Below are positions 42,986-51,898 of a stretch of DNA of 64,000 nt, piece after piece. A program made the translations under genes and the position numbers. Under the pieces are notes generated by a model. It did not search any database. It was not told where the DNA came from and saw only the letters and a list, made by a program, of their open reading frames with translations. How positions within the stretch are numbered: position 1 is the first letter of the stretch; every line of letters begins with the position of its first letter. The stretch is from Opitutia bacterium (lineage in GTDB: Bacteria; Verrucomicrobiota; Verrucomicrobiia; Opitutales; Opitutaceae). The stretch spans positions 34,201 to 98,200 of the forward strand of contig CANJIU010000026.1 in the NCBI GenBank assembly GCA_947474365.1, in the 5' to 3' direction.

Positions 42986-44956
42986 GTGGAAACTGCTAAA
43001 GTTTGGACGCAGAAGTCCGAAAAAGCAGGGAACCACCGCTTGTCGCCCGCAAAACTCCAGTTGCTCCTGCAAAACGGAATTGCGCACCATCGCGCCGGCC
43101 GATTGGCCGAGGCGGAGCTCTCCTATCGACAGGCTCGGGCCGCCGCGCCGAAAAATTTCGATGGATGGCAGCTCTCTGGCTTGATCGCCTACCAACTGGG
43201 TCGCGTTGCGGACGCGGTCGAGTGGCTCGGTCATGCGCATCGGCTGGATCCCCGGCATGCGGTCGGCGAAATGCGGTTTGGCCTTGCGCTGCTCGCCGCC
43301 AAGCGGACCGATGAGGCGGAAAAACATCTCCGGAATGCAGTGAAGGTAAAGCCGGGCCTGCACGAGGGTTGGGACCACCTCGCCTATTGTTTGAAACTGC
43401 AGAACCGCTTGGACGAAGCGGTCGGTTGTCATGCCCGGGTCGTCGCCGTGAAACCTGATTACGCAGTTGGATGGTACAATTACGGGCTCACGCTCAGTCT
43501 CGCAGGACGATTCGTTGACGCCTTGGACTGCCACGATCGGGCGCTCGCGGCGGACCCCAACTACCACTTCGCGCGTTTTGGCCGCGCCCAGGCATTGCAC
43601 CAGGCTGAACGTATTCCGGAGGCGCTCGACGAGTATGCCCGTTTCATTCAACTGGTGCCGAACCAGCCAGAGGCCCGTAGCTACCGGCTGTTTGCGTTGC
43701 ATCACGTGGACGGGATCGAGCGGGAGGCGTTGTTTGCCGAACATGTGGCTTACGGCCGGGCGGTCGGTGCTGCCCCCACCGTCGAATTTGCCAACGAGCC
43801 CGAACCGGAACGAAAACTGCGGCTTGCCATTCTCTCGCCGGATTTTCGCAGCCACTCGTGCGCCTATTTCATCGCCCCGCTGCTCCGGCATCTCGATCGC
43901 GGGCAATTCGATCTCTACCTCTACCACGATCACTTCCTGGAAGACGCGATGACCGCCCGGTTGCGCAAGATGGCGACGGTCTGGCGGAATTTTGTGAGTC
44001 AGCCCGGACCTGCGGTAGAGAAGGTGATTCGCGACGACGCGCCTGATATTCTCATCGATCTTTCCGGGCACGTGGGAATGACCAGCCGTCTGCCGCTCTT
44101 CGCCCGGCGGCTCGCTCCCGTTCAGATCACGTATCTGGGATATCCCGACACCACGGGCGTGCCTGCCATGGACTATCGTTTGACGGACGCGCTGGCGGAT
44201 CCGCCGGGGGAGGCGGATGCGTTTGCCACGGAAAAGCTGCTGCGTTTCGCCCCGACCGCCTGGGCCTACGAGCCACCACCGAATTCTCCCGAGGTGGAGC
44301 CCCCGCCCTGCACCCGATGCGGCCATGTCACGTTCGGTAGTTTCAACACCTTGGGCAAGATCACCGACCGCGTGCTGGCACTCTGGGGGCGGGTGCTCCA
44401 GGCGGTGCCAAACGCGCGACTCGTGGTGAAGGGGCGTGGACTGGAGACGCCCGGGGTGGTGGCGCGCTATCAGGAGCGATTAGCGCGATGTGGTCTGCCA
44501 GTCGACCGGGTGGACCTTGTCGGGCGCACGGCGGAAACGAACGCGCATCTCGCGCTTTATGGGCGGGTGGACGTCGCCTTGGACACGTTTCCGTACCACG
44601 GGACGACCACGACCTGTGAAGCGCTCTGGATGGGGGTTCCGGTGGTTTCGTTGTTTGGCGCACATCACATGTCACGAGTCGGAGTGAGCCTGCTGAACGC
44701 CGCCGGCCACCCGGAATGGGCTGTGGCGGACGAGGCCGCCTATGTGCGGATTGCGACGGAGTTGGCGGGAGATCCGGAGCGGTTGGTTGGGGTGCGTGCG
44801 GCGCTGCGGAACGACCTTCGTCGAGGGCCGTTGTTGGATCACGCGGTGCAGTCGGCCCGCTTTGGTGAATGCCTGCGTGACTGTTGGCGGAACTGGTGCG
44901 CGCCCGTGAGGGTTGCGTTGGTCCCTGCGACTGCTGAGGTGGAGAGATGCCATTGA
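42986..44956 (+). CDS. TPR-GT41 glycosyltransferase (SPINDLY/OGT-like), copy 1
   Basis: A 656-residue protein starting at GTG 42986. TPR units fill about 25-235 (LLLQNGIAHHRAGRLAEAEL, PGLHEGWDHLAYCLKLQNRL), followed by a two-lobed GT41 domain: LRLAILSPDFRSHSCAYF, LIDLSGHVGMTSRLPLFARR, PVQITYLGYPDTTGVPAMDY, FGSFNTLGKITDRVLALW and DTFPYHGTTTTCEALWMGVP. These are the conserved UDP- or GDP-sugar-binding blocks of O-GlcNAc/O-fucose transferases that modify Ser/Thr of proteins. The catalytic His of DFRSH is kept. It opens the flagellin-glycosylation island and is followed by a paralogue. Confidence 0.93.
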   Translation: METAKVWTQKSEKAGNHRLSPAKLQLLLQNGIAHHRAGRLAEAELSYRQARAAAPKNFDGWQLSGLIAYQLGRVADAVEWLGHAHRLDPRHAVGEMRFGLALLAAKRTDEAEKHLRNAVKVKPGLHEGWDHLAYCLKLQNRLDEAVGCHARVVAVKPDYAVGWYNYGLTLSLAGRFVDALDCHDRALAADPNYHFARFGRAQALHQAERIPEALDEYARFIQLVPNQPEARSYRLFALHHVDGIEREALFAEHVAYGRAVGAAPTVEFANEPEPERKLRLAILSPDFRSHSCAYFIAPLLRHLDRGQFDLYLYHDHFLEDAMTARLRKMATVWRNFVSQPGPAVEKVIRDDAPDILIDLSGHVGMTSRLPLFARRLAPVQITYLGYPDTTGVPAMDYRLTDALADPPGEADAFATEKLLRFAPTAWAYEPPPNSPEVEPPPCTRCGHVTFGSFNTLGKITDRVLALWGRVLQAVPNARLVVKGRGLETPGVVARYQERLARCGLPVDRVDLVGRTAETNAHLALYGRVDVALDTFPYHGTTTTCEALWMGVPVVSLFGAHHMSRVGVSLLNAAGHPEWAVADEAAYVRIATELAGDPERLVGVRAALRNDLRRGPLLDHAVQSARFGECLRDCWRNWCAPVRVALVPATAEVERCH

Positions 44957-45059
44957 GCGCTGGTGGAGGGGCGGAAAATCATTCGATGAAATTGGGTGGG
45001 GCCGGGTGCGGATTCTGCTCAAGGCGCCGCGGCCGTGTGTCGAAGCAAGGTGGCACTCA

Positions 45060-46931
45060 GTGCAGCGCGCAAAATTCCAGCATCTATGGTCCGAGGCCGT
45101 GACTCATCTGCAGGCCGGGCGGCTCGTGCCCGCCGCGCGTCTTTGCACCCAATTGCGGGCGGCCGCCCCGCGTGATTTTGGTGTCCTTCATCTGTCGGGA
45201 CTCATTTCCCTCCAGGATGGTCGAGCCCAGGAGGCGGCCGAAGCGCTTGTCGCGGCGCGACAAATCAATCGTCAGTCGGCATCCACCGCGATGTGTCTTG
45301 GGCTCGCCTGGAGCGCGATGGGGCGGCAGGACGACGCCGAGGCTGCACTGCGCGACGCCATTCGGCTCGCGCCCGAGTCCGCGGAAACGTGGGGCAACCT
45401 CGGTGCGGTGCTGGCGGTGCTCAACCGTTTCGACGAGGCGATTGCCTGTTACCGACGGGCGATTGAATTGAAGCCGGCCGCGGCGGTGGGTTGGGTCGGG
45501 TTGGGAAGCACACTGCTTCTGGCAGGACGGGGAGGCGAGGCCGTGGCGCCGCACACCCGCGCGATCGAGTTGGAGCCCCTGCATCCGCGCGCCCGTTTCC
45601 ACCGGGCGCAAGCCCTGCTCGCCTGTCAGCAACCGGAACTGGCGTTGGCGGATTTTGACGCCCAGTTGAGCCGGTTTCCTGGACATCACGAATCCCGCAG
45701 CTACCGGCTCTTTGTATTAAATTATCTCGATGCGTTCACCCGCGAGCAACTCTTCGATGAGCATCGCAGCTATGGACAGAAGGTAGAGGCGACGGAGGTG
45801 AGGCCTCCTCCATCGTTTCCGAATCAGGCTGACCCCACCCGCCGGTTGCGGATCGGATTTCTGTCGCCTGACTTCCGCCGGCACTCCGTTGCTTGCTTCA
45901 TGGAGCCGCTGCTGCGCGAACTCGACCGGGCGCAATTTGAAGTCCATCTCTACCACGATCATCCTGCGATTGATGACGTGAGTCATCGCTTTCGCGCGCA
46001 GGCGGATGGCTGGCGTCATTTTGCCGGCCAGTCGGCGGACGTCGTCGAAGGTGTGATCCGGCGGGACCAGATTGATGTGCTCTTTGATCTGGCGGGTCAT
46101 ACGGGCCACAACCGGCTGGCTCTTTTCGCCCGGCGGCTGGCTCCGGTCCAGATTAGCTACTTGGGTTATCCGAACACCACGGGCCTGAAGGCCATGGACT
46201 ATCGCTTTACGGACGAGATTGCCGATCCGCCGGGGGGGGCGGATACGTTGCATACGGAGCGGCTCGTGCGGTTCGCGCCCACCGCCTGGACTTATGAACC
46301 ACCGGGAGACTTTCCCGACTTCGAGGGCCAACCTGGAGTCCGCGACACGGATAGCACAGTTGCGTTTGGCTCGTTCAACGCGCTCTCCAAACTTTCCAAC
46401 TCCACTTTGCAGCTCTGGAGTGAGGTGCTTCGTGCTAACCCTAATTCGCGACTGGTACTGAAAAGCGGCGGTCTTGAACCGGCCCGCTGGCTGCGTCGTC
46501 TCGCCGGGCACGGAATCTCAGCCCAGCAGGTTCGTCTGCTGCCATATTGTTTGACGGTCGCCGAACATCTGGCGTGTTACGCGCAAATTGACGTCGCGTT
46601 GGACCCGTTTCCCTACCAAGGCACGACCACCACGTGCGAGGCGTTGTGGATGGGGGTGCCGGTCGTCACGCTCTTGGGCGATCGCCATGCCTCGCGGGTG
46701 GGAGCATCGTTGCTTACGGCGATCGGGCATCCGGAGTGGATCGCGCGGGACTCGGCCGAATATCTAACCATCGCCACGCGACTGGCGGCAGAGACGGGTG
46801 GGGGCGGACGCGATCGGAAAAAGCTGCGGGATGAGTTCCGAGCGTCGGCACTGAGGGATGGGGCCGGACAGGCGACACGATTTGGCGTCGCGGTACGGTC
46901 GTGTTGGCGGACGTGGTGCGAGCGCGGGTAA
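45060..46931 (+). CDS. TPR-GT41 glycosyltransferase (SPINDLY/OGT-like), copy 2
   Basis: A 623-residue paralogue. GTG 45060 is preferred because AAGGTGG lies six bases upstream and the TPR part begins right after it; the frame is open to 44913 but with no homology. TPR units are at about 5-215 (AVTHLQAGRLVPAARLCTQL, SAETWGNLGAVLAVLNRFDE); the GT41 blocks are LRIGFLSPDFRRHSVACF, LFDLAGHTGHNRLALFARR, PVQISYLGYPNTTGLKAMDY, FGSFNALSKLSNSTLQLW and DPFPYQGTTTTCEALWMGVP. All blocks are intact. The tandem pair suggests two different acceptor proteins or sites. Confidence 0.92.
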   Translation: MQRAKFQHLWSEAVTHLQAGRLVPAARLCTQLRAAAPRDFGVLHLSGLISLQDGRAQEAAEALVAARQINRQSASTAMCLGLAWSAMGRQDDAEAALRDAIRLAPESAETWGNLGAVLAVLNRFDEAIACYRRAIELKPAAAVGWVGLGSTLLLAGRGGEAVAPHTRAIELEPLHPRARFHRAQALLACQQPELALADFDAQLSRFPGHHESRSYRLFVLNYLDAFTREQLFDEHRSYGQKVEATEVRPPPSFPNQADPTRRLRIGFLSPDFRRHSVACFMEPLLRELDRAQFEVHLYHDHPAIDDVSHRFRAQADGWRHFAGQSADVVEGVIRRDQIDVLFDLAGHTGHNRLALFARRLAPVQISYLGYPNTTGLKAMDYRFTDEIADPPGGADTLHTERLVRFAPTAWTYEPPGDFPDFEGQPGVRDTDSTVAFGSFNALSKLSNSTLQLWSEVLRANPNSRLVLKSGGLEPARWLRRLAGHGISAQQVRLLPYCLTVAEHLACYAQIDVALDPFPYQGTTTTCEALWMGVPVVTLLGDRHASRVGASLLTAIGHPEWIARDSAEYLTIATRLAAETGGGGRDRKKLRDEFRASALRDGAGQATRFGVAVRSCWRTWCERG

Positions 46932-47087
46932 ATTCACTTTCCGATCTGGCGATGCGAGCGTCTGCGCGTGAGCGTGCGGTCGCAACGCCCCACGCTCCGC
47001 GATGAACAGTCGGGCGGGCCTGGGCAATAATTGCCGGAGGGCTCTCCTTCCAGATGTGTCAGGATTAAAAACACGTTTTTTGTTGCT

Positions 47088-47092
47088 GGAGG
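47088..47092 (+). promoter_or_regulatory. Strong ribosome-binding site of the leader ORF
   Basis: GGAGG three bases before ATG 47096 (GGAGGAAAATG). It is among the best Shine-Dalgarno matches in the window. pseB itself has none, so this site probably loads ribosomes for both. Confidence 0.7.
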
Positions 47093-47095
47093 AAA

Positions 47096-47191
47096 ATGAG
47101 TTACCAGTGCGGCGTCGGCGCTGGAACCGAATCTGCGAACATGGAAATCGGCAAAGCACATCCCGGTTACACGAACGCGAACTCCCAATGA
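47096..47191 (+). CDS. 31-residue leader ORF coupled to pseB
   Basis: A small open frame encoding MSYQCGVGAG then TESANMEIGK, AHPGYTNANS and Q. It has a strong Shine-Dalgarno site and its TGA overlaps the pseB ATG in the form ATGA, the same coupling used throughout this operon. The peptide has no signal, membrane helix or run of one amino acid, so classical attenuation by a starved tRNA is not indicated. Most likely it delivers ribosomes to pseB or is a small protein in its own right. Confidence 0.5.
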   Translation: MSYQCGVGAGTESANMEIGKAHPGYTNANSQ

Positions 47192-48285
47192 TCACACTCG
47201 ACTCCATCGATTTTCTGGAAGGCAGCCGTATTCTTATCACGGGAGGCACCGGATCGCTCGGCCGGAAACTTACCCAGACCTTGCTCACCGGCTGCCAGTC
47301 GACCGTGGTCGTGGTTTTCAGTCGCGACGAATTCAAGCAGTATCAGATGCAGCAGACGCTTATGCCCGAGCATCAACAGCGCGTGCGGTTCATGATTGGC
47401 GACGTGCGGGACAAGGAGCGATTGTATCGGGCATTGAAGGGAGTCGACTATGTGATCCACGCAGCGGCGCTGAAACAGGTCCCCGCCGCCGAGTACAATC
47501 CCTTCGAGTTCGTGAAAACGAACATCATGGGCGGGCAGAACGTCATTTGCGCCGCGATTGATCGCAAGGTGAAGAAGGTTGTCGCGCTCAGCACCGACAA
47601 GGCTTCGGAACCGATCAATTTTTACGGTGCGACCAAACTTTGCTCGGACAAATTATTCATCGCCGGTAGCGCCTACGCGAGCGGCTCTGGTACGCGCATG
47701 GCCGTGGTGCGTTATGGCAACGTCGTTGGCAGTCGCGGCAGTGTGGTTCCCTTCTTTCTCGAACACCGGAAGCGCGGCTTTTTGCCGATCACCGATTTTC
47801 GCATGACCCGCTTTTGGATCACGATTGAGCAGGGGGCCGCGATGGTGCTCAACGCGCTGCGCGAAATGCAGGGACAGGAAACTTATGTGCCGCGGATCCC
47901 GAGCATGCGGATGACGGATCTCGCTCGCACGATCGCCGCCAACTGCGAGTTGCGCGAGGTGGGGGTCCGCCCTGGAGAGAAACTGCACGAGACGATGATT
48001 CCACGCGATGCCGGCCATCGGGCGATTGCGTTTGACGATCATTTTGTGCTCCTCCCGGATTTTCCGACCCCAGTCGAGGAATACTACCGGTCAATCGGTG
48101 GGCTGTTCATGCCGCGAGGCTTCAGCTACAGCAGCGACACCAATGACGACTGGCTCTCCGACGACGGTTTGTTCCGTCTGATTGCAGGTCTGGATCTGCC
48201 CGAGGCACGCGAGTGGCTCCGGGAAAGTGAACTCGAATTTCATGCGAACCGCGAAAACCATACCCTACGGGCGGCAGTCGGTTGA
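47188..48285 (+). CDS. pseB: UDP-GlcNAc 4,6-dehydratase/5-epimerase
   Basis: First step of pseudaminic acid synthesis: converts UDP-GlcNAc to the 4-keto-6-deoxy-L-arabino sugar in the cytoplasm. It is 365 residues. Rossmann motif ILITGGTGSLG at 15-25, STDKASEPINFYGATKLCSD containing the active-site Lys/Tyr region typical of the inverting PseB/FlaA1 group, VVRYGNVVGSRGSVVPFF, and a C-terminal GVRPGEKLHETMI. ATG 47188 is chosen because the protein starts exactly at the family N-terminus and overlaps the leader ORF stop. Its 3' end overlaps pseC by 44 bases. Confidence 0.95.
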   Translation: MITLDSIDFLEGSRILITGGTGSLGRKLTQTLLTGCQSTVVVVFSRDEFKQYQMQQTLMPEHQQRVRFMIGDVRDKERLYRALKGVDYVIHAAALKQVPAAEYNPFEFVKTNIMGGQNVICAAIDRKVKKVVALSTDKASEPINFYGATKLCSDKLFIAGSAYASGSGTRMAVVRYGNVVGSRGSVVPFFLEHRKRGFLPITDFRMTRFWITIEQGAAMVLNALREMQGQETYVPRIPSMRMTDLARTIAANCELREVGVRPGEKLHETMIPRDAGHRAIAFDDHFVLLPDFPTPVEEYYRSIGGLFMPRGFSYSSDTNDDWLSDDGLFRLIAGLDLPEAREWLRESELEFHANRENHTLRAAVG

Positions 48286-49402
48286 TGACGACGATGTCGA
48301 GGCGGTGGTGGCAGCCCTGCGTGGTGAGTACCTGACGACGGGACCATCGGTAGAACGCTTCGAGAAAGGCTTGGCCACGGTCACCGGGGCGAAGCATGTG
48401 TCCGTCTTGAACTCGGGCACGGCGGCGTTGCACGCTGCTTACTTTGCAGCGGGCCTCGGTCCTGGAAAAAAACTAATCACTTCGCCGTTGACCTTCGCGG
48501 CGACGGCGAACGCGGCCCTCTATTTGGGCGCTGAAGTTGTGTTTGCTGACATCGATCCTGCTACTGGCTGCCTCGACCCTAAGTCCGTTGCGGCGTTGCT
48601 CGACGAGCGAGTACGCGTCGTAACCGCGGTCGACTACGCCGGACATCCCTGTGACTACGCCGCGCTGCGAGTGCTGCAATCGCGGTTCGACTTCACCTTG
48701 ATTGCCGACGCGTGCCACTCGTTGGGTGCAACCCAGGCCGGCCGGCCGGTGGGCACGTTGGCGGACGCCTCCTGCTTCAGCTTTCATCCCGTGAAGCCGA
48801 TCACTACAGGTGAGGGGGGAGCGGTTGCGACCGACGACGGCGACTTCGCCGCCCGGGTGGCCCGTTTTCGCACCCATGGCATCGAGCGGAATCCGGTGGA
48901 GCAGGCCGAACGTGGAGGTTGGTTTTATGCGATGCGGGATTTGGGCTTCAATTACCGGCTTTGCGACCTGCAATGCGCCCTCGGCGCGAGCCAGCTGCGC
49001 AAGCTGTCCCGATTCACTTCCCGTCGACGGGAAATTGCAGACGCCTATCACGCGGGGTTGACGGGACTGGGGCTAACCCTGCCGTCGGTCCGGCCAGGCG
49101 CCGAATCGGCCTGGCATCTCTATGTCGTACGTGTGGCTGAGGCTGCTTTACGCCGGGTGTTTTACGAACAACTCCACGCGGCCGGACTTGGGGTGCAGGT
49201 TCACTACATCCCGGTCTACTGGCATCCGTATTACGAGCAGCTCGGGTATCGGCGTGGGCTCTGCCCGGAGGCCGAGGAGTTTTATGGGCGGGCGGTCAGT
49301 CTTCCGATTTTCCCGGAGATGGGCGATGCCGACGTCGCGAACGTAATTGAGCGGGTCCGTCGGGTCCGGATCGGGCAACAACCCACCAGGTCCGCTGCAT
49401 GA
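48242..49402 (+). CDS. pseC: UDP-4-keto-6-deoxy-sugar aminotransferase
   Basis: PLP-dependent DegT-fold aminotransferase that makes the 4-amino intermediate (UDP-4-amino-4,6-dideoxy-beta-L-AltNAc) after PseB. It is 386 residues from ATG 48242. IPYGRQSVDDDDVEAVVAAL is the typical PseC N-terminus, VLNSGTAALHAAYFAAGL binds PLP, ADACHSLGA contains the Asp that holds the ring nitrogen, and Lys185 in SFHPVKPITTGEGG forms the Schiff base. C-terminal VHYIPVYWHPYYEQLGY is also family-typical. The 44-base overlap with pseB implies tight coupling. Confidence 0.95.
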   Translation: MRTAKTIPYGRQSVDDDDVEAVVAALRGEYLTTGPSVERFEKGLATVTGAKHVSVLNSGTAALHAAYFAAGLGPGKKLITSPLTFAATANAALYLGAEVVFADIDPATGCLDPKSVAALLDERVRVVTAVDYAGHPCDYAALRVLQSRFDFTLIADACHSLGATQAGRPVGTLADASCFSFHPVKPITTGEGGAVATDDGDFAARVARFRTHGIERNPVEQAERGGWFYAMRDLGFNYRLCDLQCALGASQLRKLSRFTSRRREIADAYHAGLTGLGLTLPSVRPGAESAWHLYVVRVAEAALRRVFYEQLHAAGLGVQVHYIPVYWHPYYEQLGYRRGLCPEAEEFYGRAVSLPIFPEMGDADVANVIERVRRVRIGQQPTRSAA

Positions 49403-49421
49403 TTTTTTAAAAAAAATACCT

Positions 49422-50477
49422 ATGAACAACAGCAAGCGTTCAGTCTCCATCGCAGGCCGGTCAATCGTTCAGGATGGTCCAGTCTTTCTCGTGGCCGAGA
49501 CGGGCACCACCAGCAACGGCGATATGCCGACTACGCTCCGGCTGATCGATGCCGTTGCGGATGCCGGCATGGACGCGATCAAATTCCAGATGATCAATCC
49601 GGAGGCCTTTATGAGCGATCGTTCGGTCACCTATTCCTACGACTGGGGGAATGGCCAACGGGCGGAGGAGAACATGTTCGAGATGCTGCAGAAGCTTCGC
49701 TTCCGGGATGACGAATGGCATCGCATCAGCGAGCATTGCCGGACGCACAACCTACCGTTGTTTGCGACGGTCGACTACCTCGACGGCATGAAGGTGGCGG
49801 TGAGCACCGGCATGGTGGCGATCAAGATCGGCTCCTGGGACATCCGCGCAATTCCACTTTTGCGCGCCGCGGCTGCCACCGGCAAGCCGCTCGTGCTCGA
49901 TCTTGGCCCAGCGCATCTTTCGGAGATCGATCGGGCGCTGGAGGTGATCGCGGAGGAGAAAAATGATCAGGTGATTCTGCTCCACTGCACTCACAGCCAG
50001 ACCGACGACGAAGTGAATCTCCGGAGCGTCCCCTATCTCGCGAATACCTTTGGCTTTCCCGTCGGCTATTCGGCCGATACGCGCGATGACGTGCCCGATC
50101 TGGTCGCGGTCGGGCTTGGTGCGTGCATGATCGAAAAGCGGGCGACGCTCGATGCCGGCTTCTTCGGACACCACCACAACAAGGCGCTGGAGCCGGCTGA
50201 ATTGAAGGAATGGGTGAAAAAAATTCGCCGGGCGGAAACGCAGCGCGGCGATTACCGGGTGAAGCCATCGCGGGAGGATTTGCGGCTGCGCACTCCGTTT
50301 TTTGTCAGTCTGACGGCGGCCCGCGAGATCGCCGAAGGTGAGACGATTCAAAGGTCGGATTTGGTGTGCAAGCGACCAGGCACGGGCTTGCATCCCGACT
50401 TGGCTCACGTGATCGCGGGCCGGACCGCGAGGCGCCGGATTTCGGTCGATCAGCAACTTTCGTGGGAGATGGTTTAA
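49422..50477 (+). CDS. NeuB-family synthase paralogue lacking both metal-binding histidines
   Basis: A 351-residue TIM-barrel protein with a C-terminal SAF/antifreeze-like domain, so the architecture of sialic/pseudaminic acid synthase is complete. Key motifs differ: AEIGINHNG reads AETGTTSNG (26-33), the SDHT histidine is Asp219 (GYSADT) and the EKHF histidine is Arg240 (EKRATLDAG). These two histidines bind the catalytic metal in NeuB. The substrate-site KFQ is kept. A cluster of histidines (GFFGHHHN) just after Arg240 might provide new ligands. A canonical PseI is encoded four genes downstream, so this copy probably has another substrate, a regulatory role, or no catalysis. ATG 49422 is 19 bp after pseC. 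Confidence 0.85.
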   Translation: MNNSKRSVSIAGRSIVQDGPVFLVAETGTTSNGDMPTTLRLIDAVADAGMDAIKFQMINPEAFMSDRSVTYSYDWGNGQRAEENMFEMLQKLRFRDDEWHRISEHCRTHNLPLFATVDYLDGMKVAVSTGMVAIKIGSWDIRAIPLLRAAAATGKPLVLDLGPAHLSEIDRALEVIAEEKNDQVILLHCTHSQTDDEVNLRSVPYLANTFGFPVGYSADTRDDVPDLVAVGLGACMIEKRATLDAGFFGHHHNKALEPAELKEWVKKIRRAETQRGDYRVKPSREDLRLRTPFFVSLTAAREIAEGETIQRSDLVCKRPGTGLHPDLAHVIAGRTARRRISVDQQLSWEMV

Positions 50478-50485
50478 CGTCGGCC

Positions 50486-51190
50486 ATGCGCATCCTCGGC
50501 GTCATTCCCGCCCGCGGTGGATCGAAGCGGTTTCCACGCAAGAACATCGTGCCGTTTCTTGGTCGCCCCGCCATCGTCGCGACCATTGACGCGGCTCGGG
50601 AAAGCGGGGTCTTTACCCGCTGGGTGGTGTCGACCGAAGACGAGGAAATACGGGCGGTCGCGCGCAACGCCGGCGCGGAGATCGATCGCCGACCTTCCCG
50701 ACTATCCACTGACGCAGCGACAATTGCCGAGGTTGCCCTCGAATTGCTCGATCGGGAGGAGGCGGCGGGACGCTGCTACGAGGCGATCTGCGTCTTGTAT
50801 GCCACGGCAGTGCTCCGGGACGCCGCCGATATCCGCGCGACCTGCGAATTACTTTCCCCGGGCACCTGCGACTTTGCGCAAGCGGTCTGCCGCTATGAGC
50901 ATTATGCGCATCAGGCGCTGCAGCTACAGGCCGGAGCGTTTCTTTTTCCAATGTGGCCCGAAGTCGCCGATCTCCGTAGCTCTGAATTGCCGACGTTGGT
51001 CTGCGGCAATGGCAGCACCTATGCGGCGACGGTACCGGCATTCCGAGCGGAACGGACTTTTCTTGGCCCGCGGATGCGCGGTTACGAGATGCCGCGGTGG
51101 AAGTCGGTCGATCTTGATTACCCTGATGACCTCGCGCTGGCCGAGTTCTATGCGACGAAAATGTCTGTGAAAAACTTCTCCGCAGCGTGA
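50486..51190 (+). CDS. pseF: CMP-pseudaminic acid cytidylyltransferase (NeuA/PseF family)
   Basis: Activates the nonulosonic acid with CTP. It is 234 residues. The nucleotide-binding N-terminus ILGVIPARGGSKRFPRKN, VVSTEDEEIRAVARNAGAEI and PRWKSVDLDYPDDLALAEFY are diagnostic for the NeuA/PseF fold; the last has the paired Asp of the active site. Length fits the short PseF form without a C-terminal hydrolase. It begins 8 bp after the NeuB-like gene. Assignment to pseudaminic rather than sialic or legionaminic acid follows from pseB, pseC and pseG. Confidence 0.92.
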   Translation: MRILGVIPARGGSKRFPRKNIVPFLGRPAIVATIDAARESGVFTRWVVSTEDEEIRAVARNAGAEIDRRPSRLSTDAATIAEVALELLDREEAAGRCYEAICVLYATAVLRDAADIRATCELLSPGTCDFAQAVCRYEHYAHQALQLQAGAFLFPMWPEVADLRSSELPTLVCGNGSTYAATVPAFRAERTFLGPRMRGYEMPRWKSVDLDYPDDLALAEFYATKMSVKNFSAA

Positions 51191-51234
51191 GCGCGCAGTG
51201 TGCCGAAGTCCACGTACGATCCTCCACAATATCC

Positions 51235-51879
51235 ATGAACCTGATCGAAACGCCATTTGAAACCGAGCAGGAGCAGTTTTGGGCGGGAGATTTCGGCAAC
51301 GACTATATCGCTCGCAATGAATGCACTCCGGAGGCCCTCGCAGCCGATCTTTTCTTCTTCACCGGGGCTCTGAAGGCAATGCGGCGGACACCGGAGTCGA
51401 TCATCGAACTCGGAGCGAACATTGGGCTGAATCTGCGGGCGTTAAGGCTGCTTTTTCCTGGGACGAAACAGACCGCGGTCGAAATCAACGATCAGGCGGT
51501 GGAGCGACTGCGGCGCGACCGGGTGGCCGATGAGGTGGTGCATGATTCAATTCTGAATTTCACGCCGACGCGACGTCATGACCTCGCCCTCATCAAGGGG
51601 GTCATGATTCATCTCAATCCCGAAATGCTTCCGCAGGTGTATCGGAAGCTGGCCGAATGTTCGTCCCGGCACGTACTGATCGCGGAGTACTATAATCGCC
51701 GTCCCGATGAGGTCACCTATCGGGGGCACACGGCCCGGTTGTTTCGCCGCGACTTCGGCGGGGAGTTCATGGACGCCTGTCAGGAATTTTCCTGCGTGGA
51801 TTACGGTTTCAGCTACCATCGGGATGCCCGTGAGAGGCAGGACGACCTGACCTGGTTTCTATTTGAGAAGAAGGCGTAA
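51235..51879 (+). CDS. Pseudaminic-acid-locus SAM methyltransferase
   Basis: A 214-residue class I methyltransferase from ATG 51235 (a GTG at 51187 overlapping the pseF stop is in frame but adds an unconserved tail). ETEQEQFWAGDFGNDYIARN is the hallmark N-terminus of the methylase family found in pse loci, followed by SIIELGANIGLNLRALRLLF as the SAM-binding loop and YYNRRPDEVTYRGH. It probably methylates a group on the sugar or its precursor. It sits where pseH, the N-acetyltransferase, is often found, but it shows no GNAT features. Confidence 0.88.
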   Translation: MNLIETPFETEQEQFWAGDFGNDYIARNECTPEALAADLFFFTGALKAMRRTPESIIELGANIGLNLRALRLLFPGTKQTAVEINDQAVERLRRDRVADEVVHDSILNFTPTRRHDLALIKGVMIHLNPEMLPQVYRKLAECSSRHVLIAEYYNRRPDEVTYRGHTARLFRRDFGGEFMDACQEFSCVDYGFSYHRDARERQDDLTWFLFEKKA

Positions 51880-51898
51880 CACCAACGCTGGTCCCAGC

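Noticed and set aside
42242..44326. 694-codon minus-strand frame across the HDOD and GT41 genes
   Set aside because: Runs through two well-supported genes and shows no domain in its own translation.
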